NCBI GenBank assembly: GCA_004377135.1
Contig: SOHS01000079.1
Span: forward strand, 1 to 8,687
Direction: 5' to 3'
Source: Dehalococcoidia bacterium
GTDB lineage: Bacteria; Chloroflexota; Dehalococcoidia; GIF9; AB-539-J10
Length of the DNA: 8,687 nucleotides
Shown in pieces: positions 1 to 5,058 of the stretch; the first letter of the stretch is position 1, and every line of letters starts with the position of its first letter. Made by a program: the position numbers and the translations under genes. Below the pieces are notes generated by a model, which was given only the letters and a program-made list of their open reading frames with translations, was not told the origin of the DNA and made no database searches.

Positions 1-165
1 GAGTTTTTTAAAAGTCTCGAGAGAGCAGGGGTAAAGGTAGGCTTACGTGACGGCCGCCCATTCCGTGCGGTTACTCACCGCATGGTCTCATCCTCAGATA
101 TTGACGAAGCACTAACACGCATCGAAGCAATTTGTCGTAGGCTCCGTTGTCGGACCTCAGAATAA
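1..165 (+). CDS. C-terminal fragment of a threonine aldolase-like PLP enzyme (partial)
   Basis: This frame is open from the first base of the window to a TAA at 163-165, giving the last 54 residues of a protein whose start lies outside. The segment RAVTHRMVSSSDIDEAL, followed by a short basic helix, resembles the C-terminal small-domain end of low-specificity L-threonine aldolases and related fold-type I PLP enzymes, which often read R-x-V-T-H-x-x-V-S-x-x-D-I-D. If so, the enzyme would cleave L-threonine or allo-threonine to glycine and acetaldehyde in the cytoplasm. The PLP-lysine region is not in the window, so another aminotransferase-superfamily member cannot be excluded. The gene runs toward the minus-strand surface operon and is separated from its end by about 226 bases that contain a dispersed repeat. 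Confidence 0.65.
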   Translation, partial: EFFKSLERAGVKVGLRDGRPFRAVTHRMVSSSDIDEALTRIEAICRRLRCRTSE

Positions 166-391
166 CCTCGGCATGACAGCATTACAGCAGTTGTTCTGTT
201 CATTTATCTCAGGCTGGCCTACATAGATTGTTTGACGAGTGACCTGGCGGCGACCTTATCTCTTTGCCCTCCGGCGTCTTCTAAGCCGGATTACCAGAGG
301 TAAAGTCTAATTCATCCCTTAGCGCTTAAAAGCGACCGGAAAACTGCACAATCCGGCACAATGTTCAATTGTCTGAGGCACATGCACCCGT
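166..391. other. Convergent intergenic region
   Basis: This gap lies between the plus-strand PLP enzyme gene and the end of the minus-strand surface operon. Apart from the dispersed repeat at 260-368 I see no gene. No hairpin followed by a T-run, the classical terminator form, is present on either strand. Weak hairpins lie inside the repeat: CCGGC/GCCGG at 271-289 with a 9-nt loop, and CGCTT/AAGCG near 323-334. Confidence 0.6.
260..368. repeat. Dispersed intergenic repeat, copy 1
   Basis: This segment matches 4923-5030 in the same orientation. The first 67 bases, from CTCTTTGCC to TTAGCGCT, align without gaps at about 81% identity. The right part, including ACTGCACAATCCG and a GTTCAA end, aligns with one or two small indels. 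Neither outer flank is similar. Read on the minus strand, the repeat begins about 24 nt after the stop codon of the last gene of the surface operon, just as copy 2 begins about 28 nt after the stop of the GH15 gene. No terminal inverted repeats or target-site duplication were seen. It could be a small non-autonomous mobile element or a 3'-UTR element. Confidence 0.75.
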
Positions 392-985
392 TCAGCGCAC
401 ACTACGAGAGAAGGACAAAAGATTATTAGCAACAAAATTTCCAGCAGTGTTGAAGAACTCTATGATGACCTCTTTGATAAACATACCGCTGGCAGCAACA
501 GATTCTAGCACAAGATGAATGCCTGATGGTGGTCCGGGTGGGACTGGAGGTGGTGCTGGAGGAACTGGTGGGATAACCACAACTGGAGGCGACAAAGTGG
601 TGAAGGTGTAGTCGTCCGAAATGGCAACAAACTCCGTACCGGGAATGGCTGCCCTTACTCTAAAGTGATAGGTGGTCCTCGGACGAAGCCTGATTAAGGT
701 CACACTATGCTCCGAGACAAGAGTGGTATCCTCATTGGTCTCAAAGCGATAGTCAGCTATGTCATCATGAGGCTTGGTATCATAGAATACCTGCGAGGTG
801 GCAGCGTCATTCGTTTTCCAGGATATGGTAGCTGTGAAATAGCCGATGTCCGAGGTAGAGACTTCATAGGTTACCAGTGGAACAGAGCCTGTAATCCCCG
901 TAGCCCCGGTTGCTGCCATGACGCGCCCGGCGGGCAACATCAGGCAGACCAGCAAAATCACACGGCAAGCCGCCTTCCATTTCAT
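392..985 (-). CDS. Secreted fibronectin-III domain protein, possibly truncated
   Basis: The 197-residue product starts with a basic tip and hydrophobic core (about 1-24, ending VMA-A), typical of a secretion signal. Residues about 36-131 form a fibronectin type III or purple-acid-phosphatase N-terminal-like beta-sandwich, with TATISWKTND, TSQVFYDT, HSVTLIRLRPRTTYHFRVRA and DDYTFTTL as hallmark strands. A proline-rich linker (133-153) follows, then only 44 residues. That tail (LESVAASGMFIKEVIIEFFN) looks like the opening of another beta domain rather than a complete one, and there is no membrane anchor or sorting signal, so the gene may be truncated. The ATG at 985 directly follows the TAA of the upstream gene without a good ribosome-binding site, so translation is probably coupled. 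It is the last gene of the operon. The likely role is a cell-surface binding module with unknown ligand. Confidence 0.75.
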   Translation of the reverse strand: MKWKAACRVILLVCLMLPAGRVMAATGATGITGSVPLVTYEVSTSDIGYFTATISWKTNDAATSQVFYDTKPHDDIADYRFETNEDTTLVSEHSVTLIRLRPRTTYHFRVRAAIPGTEFVAISDDYTFTTLSPPVVVIPPVPPAPPPVPPGPPSGIHLVLESVAASGMFIKEVIIEFFNTAGNFVANNLLSFSRSVR

Positions 986-2308
986 TTAACTCATACCCCG
1001 CCGTCTCACGGCAAGAAAATAGACCAGTAACCCGACGACTATAACACCAGCCACCACGCCGCCGATTAGCGGCCAGTTCACCCCGGCAGGCGGCCCCACC
1101 ATAACTGCCCAGATGCTGAGCTGATTGGTGTTGGCGCTTATCGTCATTGCTTCCCGGTCCAGATTCGTCTTGAGCACGGCCCATCGGCCGTCTGCCATGT
1201 CCCAGCGGGCCAACTTTAACCTTGCTGCCTCGCCCTCGGCTCTCTCCAGGTCGGCCGACAGGTATTTCACGGTTACCGTTGCTTCCTTGGCCAGCAGGCC
1301 GGGCAGGCCGTCAACACGAAAGGCGGTTGCCGCCAGGCTATAACCGGATGGTAGAGGGGGAAGTTGATCTAGTGGATAACCCCGCAGTGAAATGTCCACA
1401 TCACTAAACACCGCGCCCTGGGGGAAGGTGACAGAGAATCTCCCGTCCTCTGTCTGCAGGGTTGAAGCGCTGTCGGCGGTGAGCGTTATGCTGACCGGTG
1501 GGGCCGGTGGCACATACGGCATTCCCACTTCAAAGCTGCCTTCCGCTTCATCAAGCAGGGTGCCGTCCTCAAGAAAAACGCTGGCTTGTGCATCATATGT
1601 GCCCGGGTCAAGGTCACGGCCGGGAATCCATTCTGCGACAAGCTCCCGCGAATATCCGGGTATTACTACTGCCCAGCTGGTTCTCACGATGTCCAGGATA
1701 TCTCCCTGGGCATCGAAAATGGTTACGCTGCTTTGAACCTCGTAATGGACATTACCTTCATTGGCATAGGTTACTTTTATGGGAATGGGCTTGCCGGATT
1801 CGACCGGCTCAGACCCGATGAATTTTATACTGCCCTGCTGTACCAGGTACGACCCGGCGATAGTGAGCCTGACCAGGATACCCAGGCGGCTGACGGTTGT
1901 AATCGCTTCCCCGTCTCTGGGCGTGGCAACAACGAGGACAACAGCATATCTGCCGCCGTCAGTTCCCTGGGGAACGGAGACAGTCAGGTCAATCTCCTGG
2001 CTTTCACCTGGCTCAAGAGAGAATTCGGCAGGATCGAAGTTGATGTACGCCACCGCTGATAAAGGGTTGGTATCGGGCTCCAGCACTTCAGTGCTGCCGC
2101 CTATTCCCTGCCCATAACCCGCCAGTTTTACCTCGAAATCCATGGGTTTGTCCGAATCATTGCTCACGGTGATGGAGGGCAGAGTATGCTGACCTTCGGG
2201 CACCAGCATATCCATAGAGCCGGGGCTGATACCTAGCTGGGCCAGAGTTGGAGAAGTGACCAATGCCAGTGCCATCAGTGCTATAAATATACCAGTAATA
2301 ATCTTCAT
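986..2308 (-). CDS. Membrane-anchored extracellular protein, DUF916/DUF3324-like (WxL-interacting-protein-like)
   Basis: This 440-residue protein has a signal peptide (1-23, TLA-Q), a large extracellular part, one C-terminal transmembrane helix (about 411-433) and a basic cytoplasmic tail with RRR at 435-437. Residues about 25-155 form an Ig-like sandwich with ITVSNDSDKPMDFEV, LEPGESQEIDLTVSVPQG and GGRYAVVLVV. Residues about 158-261 form a second sandwich with IPIKVTYANEGNVHYEVQ and LDPGTYDAQASVFLEDG. This order and anchor match the DUF916 plus DUF3324 architecture of Gram-positive WxL-interacting proteins. That match is made by eye, not by a profile search. After a proline linker (266-271), residues about 273-402 form a ZU5-like domain (DGRFSVTFPQGAV, ATVTVKY, NQLSIWAVM). 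The ATG at 2308 overlaps the protease stop by 4 nt (ATGA), which implies translational coupling. The probable role is to hold secreted operon products at the membrane. Confidence 0.75.
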   Translation of the reverse strand: MKIITGIFIALMALALVTSPTLAQLGISPGSMDMLVPEGQHTLPSITVSNDSDKPMDFEVKLAGYGQGIGGSTEVLEPDTNPLSAVAYINFDPAEFSLEPGESQEIDLTVSVPQGTDGGRYAVVLVVATPRDGEAITTVSRLGILVRLTIAGSYLVQQGSIKFIGSEPVESGKPIPIKVTYANEGNVHYEVQSSVTIFDAQGDILDIVRTSWAVVIPGYSRELVAEWIPGRDLDPGTYDAQASVFLEDGTLLDEAEGSFEVGMPYVPPAPPVSITLTADSASTLQTEDGRFSVTFPQGAVFSDVDISLRGYPLDQLPPLPSGYSLAATAFRVDGLPGLLAKEATVTVKYLSADLERAEGEAARLKLARWDMADGRWAVLKTNLDREAMTISANTNQLSIWAVMVGPPAGVNWPLIGGVVAGVIVVGLLVYFLAVRRRGMS

Positions 2309-3729
2309 TTCTCGGTCACCGTAAAGGTAATTGTTATAGTATAACCTGTGGCAATCGCATCTGTGTAAGCGACTGACTGGCTAACGTAGAACGGCACATC
2401 ATACGTGCCAGCCGTACTTACATCCAGGAAAGTCTGCGATGCATCCGCCGGGTCAAGGTTATCGGCAGCGGGGCCCATCGAAAGTTTATTAGCCAGTACG
2501 TAGCTCCCGCTGGCCATATAGCCCGTGTTGCTCGTATTGGCATCTATGCCGGTCACGGTGTAACCATCGGAGTTGTCGCCCGCCAGGCTTCCAGTGGAAC
2601 TGCCGGTGGCTGTCGCGCCCGGAGCCATTCCGCCCAGCCCTATCGCCGGCGGCGCTGTGAATGTGTACCCCGGAGGGGCGACTGAAATACCAAGCCCGTC
2701 GATAATGTAGCTCGCCTTGCAAACGATAGAGATCTCATCGTTGCCGGCGAAAACCAGCCCGACAAAGCTGCCATCTTTATCTACCACGGAGCCTGAGTCA
2801 CCCGACGCTTCGAATGGCTGGGGTATTGCAATCTGGTCATAGAAGTACGCCCACATATTCGTATCGTACTGAACCCAGCCGGCGGCATTGGTGGAATATA
2901 CTGTTCCTTCAGTTACACCAGTCGTCCGCCCGGACTTCCTCACGGTATCCTCCTCTGCGACCGTTGTCGTCCCTGAAACCTGGTAATTGCCCGTCTCACC
3001 GAATTGCCAGCCGCTCAGCCCCTCAACCTCAGGGTCAAGAGCGGCTATTGCCGCATCGGCGTAGTTGTACGTCGGGTTAGGTCTATTAGAATTGTTGTAG
3101 AAAACGATAGGGATGTAACTCTCCAGCGCCCCGACCTGATTGGCTGATGTCCCTCCATCCAAGGTTCCCGGCTGAATAATGGCTGTCCCCAATTCAAGAA
3201 AAGCACTGTCGTCGGGATCCATTGCTATAACATGAGCATTTGACAGAATCTTGTTATCGTAAGTCACCATGCCCAGGGTTCCGGCGTAGATGTACTGCTC
3301 CCCGGCTAGGGCTGATACGCTTATCCCCCCGATAAGAGGTCTGACTACCCCTGTCCTGTCGGGGCTTATCTGATTTACCTGGCCGGGGACTATCGGTTCT
3401 GCCACCGCAGTCGGAAGTGCCTGAAACCTCCCGGTGACTTCCCTCCGCACAGGGAAGCCTTCAAACTGGTCGGAGACAATCCCCTTCGCCTGCTCATTCT
3501 CCAGGAATACGACGATTTCGCCCTTTCCCTCCAGGTGGGCGATGCCGGCAAATCCGGGCACGCTTATTAGTTGCTGCTCCAGGACTTTCCGTGCCTCCGC
3601 CAGTGACTTTCCCTGGCCTGGATTTCCGCCGGCCAGAGGCGGCCCGGAAGCAAAGAACAGCAGGCCAAAAAGGACCAGCAGCGCTATGAAAACGCGCACG
3701 ATTATCTTCACATCACGGTCAACCCTCAT
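2305..3729 (-). CDS. Secreted trypsin-fold serine protease with C-terminal WxL-like beta domain
   Basis: The 474-residue product has an N-terminal signal peptide or anchor (hydrophobic 9-28). A propeptide-like region (about 35-110) follows, then a chymotrypsin-fold S1-type protease domain (about 130-350). The apparent triad is His166 in LSNAHV, Asp225 in YADAAIA and Ser312 in SGDSGSVV. The segment VRKSGRTTGVTEGTV (263-277) is typical of bacterial trypsin-like peptidases of this kind. Residues about 354-474 form a separate domain homologous to the stand-alone protein encoded upstream, including an identical GYTVTGIDA. No sortase signal or C-terminal membrane helix is present. The ATG at 3729 lacks a good Shine-Dalgarno. 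GTG at 3711 would give MKIIVRVFIAL, which resembles the start of the next gene (MKIITGIFIAL), and has AGGG 11 nt upstream. The substrate is unknown; processing of surface proteins or nutrient proteolysis are both possible. Confidence 0.85.
   Translation of the reverse strand: MRVDRDVKIIVRVFIALLVLFGLLFFASGPPLAGGNPGQGKSLAEARKVLEQQLISVPGFAGIAHLEGKGEIVVFLENEQAKGIVSDQFEGFPVRREVTGRFQALPTAVAEPIVPGQVNQISPDRTGVVRPLIGGISVSALAGEQYIYAGTLGMVTYDNKILSNAHVIAMDPDDSAFLELGTAIIQPGTLDGGTSANQVGALESYIPIVFYNNSNRPNPTYNYADAAIAALDPEVEGLSGWQFGETGNYQVSGTTTVAEEDTVRKSGRTTGVTEGTVYSTNAAGWVQYDTNMWAYFYDQIAIPQPFEASGDSGSVVDKDGSFVGLVFAGNDEISIVCKASYIIDGLGISVAPPGYTFTAPPAIGLGGMAPGATATGSSTGSLAGDNSDGYTVTGIDANTSNTGYMASGSYVLANKLSMGPAADNLDPADASQTFLDVSTAGTYDVPFYVSQSVAYTDAIATGYTITITFTVTEK
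3711..3729 (-). promoter_or_regulatory. Alternative start region of the protease gene
   Basis: Two starts compete. The ATG at 3729 is preceded by TTCTATAAGCC, with no purine-rich site. The in-frame GTG at 3709-3711 lies 11 nt after AGGG, which itself overlaps codons 2-3 of the longer form. The shorter form begins directly with the K-I-I-hydrophobic signal peptide seen in the neighbouring gene, so it is at least as likely. Confidence 0.4.
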
Positions 3730-3775
3730 GGCTTATAGAATAATACAACCACGACAACACACACGCAGTAGTGTT

Positions 3776-3803
3776 CGCTCACTACCGCCGGTAGTTAATA
3801 GCG
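3776..3803 (-). other. Intercistronic hairpin between the small beta-domain gene and the protease gene
   Basis: In the 110-nt gap between the first two operon genes, ACTACC (3781-3786) and GGTAGT (3790-3795) form a 6-bp stem around a 3-nt loop. CGCT (3776-3779) and AGCG (3800-3803) can extend it through an asymmetric bulge. There is no T-run on the minus strand, so this is not a standard terminator. A likely role is protection of the upstream message end, giving more small protein than protease; that role is inferred. Confidence 0.4.
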
Positions 3804-3839
3804 CCCAGCTGAGTATTCTTTGTTCCTTGTCCGCAGCGC

Positions 3840-4328
3840 TTAAGACTTCTCTGTAACGGTGAAGGTAATGTTTAAGCTGTATGAACCAGGTGTGTCGGTA
3901 TATTCGACCAACTGGCTAACATAGAGATCAATACTTTCGGATGCGGGGCCCGTACTATCTACCCAAGTCTTTCCAACATCGGCAGTCACGTATCCAATAA
4001 TCTCCTCGTCGCTTATCTCAAGCTTATTGCCCAGTGGAGTACCTCCGCTGGTCGTCATGTAGCCCGTGTCGGTCGCCTTGGCGTCTATGCCGGTCACTGT
4101 GTAGCCAGCGGGATTGTTGCCCACTAGGTACCCATTGGTCGAGCTACCTTCATTGGGTACGTCCAGAAACATGGTGTAAAGTTCTATTTCGGAGGGCGCT
4201 GAGAAAGCGTAACCTGCTTGTACACTCCCACTAATAACAGTGGTGTCAGCAGCTAGGACCGTACTTGGCACCACCAGGACAGTTACAAATACCAGCACCA
4301 CCCCAAAGGTCAAGATTCTCTTCTTCAT
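3840..4328 (-). CDS. Small secreted WxL-like beta-domain protein
   Basis: The 162-residue product has a clear signal peptide (1-26, MKKRIL then a hydrophobic core, STVLA-A). The remainder is a single beta-rich domain (about 40-161). It is homologous to the C-terminal domain of the protease encoded next: shared pieces are GSST, GYTVTGIDA, TGYM, NKL, YVSQ-V-YTD and ITFTVTEK at the very end. Gly-Tyr-Thr-Val at 75-78 and Phe-Thr-Val at 156-158 occupy positions like the two W-x-L motifs of WxL cell-surface domains, which often end in GTYTATLTWTL-type strands. The true WxL tryptophans are absent. There is no anchor, so the protein is released or held by a partner, plausibly the 440-residue membrane protein encoded downstream. 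A strong ribosome-binding site and a promoter with a long leader suggest high, regulated expression. The function is otherwise unknown. Confidence 0.8.
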   Translation of the reverse strand: MKKRILTFGVVLVFVTVLVVPSTVLAADTTVISGSVQAGYAFSAPSEIELYTMFLDVPNEGSSTNGYLVGNNPAGYTVTGIDAKATDTGYMTTSGGTPLGNKLEISDEEIIGYVTADVGKTWVDSTGPASESIDLYVSQLVEYTDTPGSYSLNITFTVTEKS

Positions 4329-4602
4329 ACTTTAACCTCCGTTTTGTTTATTTTCGCTCCACCCCAGAGATATATTTGAGGTGTGTCTTCTCACCCAGGA
4401 CCGACCCGCCTTCTCCTTCAGGAGAAAATCTCCATGGGCACAATAGTAGTCATCTTGGGATTTCCGTTCCGTTAGTTTGGGCGTCTTTCCCCTTTTTGGA
4501 ATTACCTTCGTATTAGCTATTACCTTTGCCGTAGTACCTTTGATATATATGTAGTCGCTAAAAAAAGGAAAAATCCCTCATTTCTCCCAGTACTTTTCTA
4601 CT
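4329..4602 (-). promoter_or_regulatory. Long structured 5' leader of the surface operon
   Basis: The promoter at 4609-4637 predicts transcription from about 4602, leaving about 274 nt before the first ATG. On the minus strand the leader contains three repeats of AAGGTA (4503-4508, 4521-4526, 4535-4540). GGAGA (4433-4429), TCTCC (4425-4421) and GGAGAA (4416-4411) follow, so the central TCTCC can pair with either neighbour but not both. CACCTC (4383-4378) can pair with GGGGTG (4365-4360) around a 12-nt loop. An 11-codon open frame (ATG at 4453, TGA at 4420-4418, MTTIVPMEIFS) ends inside the alternative hairpin but has only a weak ribosome-binding site. I do not recognise a known riboswitch class. 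Confidence 0.45.
4336..4340 (-). promoter_or_regulatory. Strong ribosome-binding site of the first surface-operon gene
   Basis: On the minus strand GGAGG is followed by TTAAAGT and then the ATG at 4328, a 7-nt spacing. It is by far the best Shine-Dalgarno in the operon and fixes the start of the 162-residue protein. CTC-rich segments in the leader could pair with it. Confidence 0.85.
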
Positions 4603-4608
4603 ATGCTG

Positions 4609-4637
4609 ATTATACTAATAGTACCCCCTACTGTAAA
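4609..4637 (-). promoter_or_regulatory. Sigma70-type promoter of the surface operon
   Basis: On the minus strand TTTACA (4637-4632, consensus TTGACA with one mismatch) is followed by exactly 17 nt and a perfect TATAAT (4614-4609). Transcription would start near 4602. It is the best promoter match I found in the window and faces the four surface genes. Confidence 0.75.
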
Positions 4638-4922
4638 GATGATTTATCCTCACTTTAATTCACAAATCTTCACAATCTCTAAAATGGCACTGTATTCTCG
4701 CGGCACACAGAGCCCAGGTGTCCTATTCTCTTGATTCGCCGGCGGACCCAAGTCTAGGAGACAGTGCAAACGGTTTTCCTCTGGCGGCAGTCGCTCACTA
4801 GCCAGGGCAGTCCCCGCTTGTTTGGTACTGAACAAAAAGGCAAATCGTTCGTTTAATTTCCTCGAACCTCGTGGGGTAGTCAGGCAATTGCCAAGCCATT
4901 TCAGGAATACTTTGAATCTCGG
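4638..4922. other. Intergenic region between the two minus-strand operons
   Basis: About 285 nt between the surface-operon promoter and repeat copy 2 hold no gene that I can support. A minus-strand frame is open from about 4988 to 4650, but it has no ATG, no ribosome-binding site and no recognisable domain. One possible folded segment lies at 4687-4767: GCACTGT/ACAGTGC, TCCTA/TAGGA and CTTG/CAAG nested. A short motif shared with the right end of the window lies at 4829-4851. Confidence 0.5.
4829..4851 (+). repeat. Short intergenic motif, left copy
   Basis: TGAACAAAAAG, one base, CAAAT, one base, GTTC and a final purine match 8633-8655 at 20 of 23 positions in the same orientation. The right half CAAATYGTTCR also occurs at 5019-5029, at the end of dispersed repeat copy 2. 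The motif is an imperfect inverted repeat (TGAAC/GTTC). Confidence 0.45.
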
Positions 4923-5030
4923 CTCTTTGCCTCTCGGCGTCTTCTGAGCCAGATTACCAAAGGCGGAATTGAATTTATCCCTTAGCGCTCAAAGTACTCA
5001 TCGAACTGCACAATCCGTCAAATTGTTCAA
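4923..5030. repeat. Dispersed intergenic repeat, copy 2
   Basis: This is the second copy of the element at 260-368, in the same orientation and at about 80% identity over its left 67 bases. It lies between the GH15 stop codon (5059) and the surface-operon promoter. Read on the minus strand it follows the end of the GH15 message, as copy 1 follows the surface operon. Its right end contains CAAATTGTTCA, a motif found again at 4841-4851 (with two changes) and at 8645-8655. Confidence 0.75.
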
Positions 5031-5058
5031 CAGGAGATTCAAAGACCGGATAAGCGGA

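Noticed and set aside
864..2117. Several plus- and minus-strand open frames overlapping the 440-residue gene
   Set aside because: They lie in other frames of a gene with clear signal peptide, domains and membrane anchor. They have low-complexity, arginine- or proline-rich composition and no domain of their own.
4441..4545. Resemblance of the surface-operon leader to a c-di-GMP-I (GEMM) riboswitch: GGCAAAGG, GACGC followed by CAAACTA, then GATGACTAC and TGTGCC on the minus strand
   Set aside because: The GNRA-capped hairpin that must join GCAAA to GACGC cannot be formed and GACGCAAA is interrupted. An Infernal search with RF01051 and its variants would decide; a significant hit would revive the idea.
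4687..4767. tRNA-like 7-bp closing stem
   Set aside because: No T-loop, D-loop or anticodon arm with the proper spacing is found on either strand.
4650..4988. Minus-strand open frame of about 110 codons, with a 61-codon part from a TTG at 4835
   Set aside because: There is no ATG, no ribosome-binding site and no recognisable domain. The homologous repeat copy at 260-368 has an in-frame TAG, so coding constraint is not supported.
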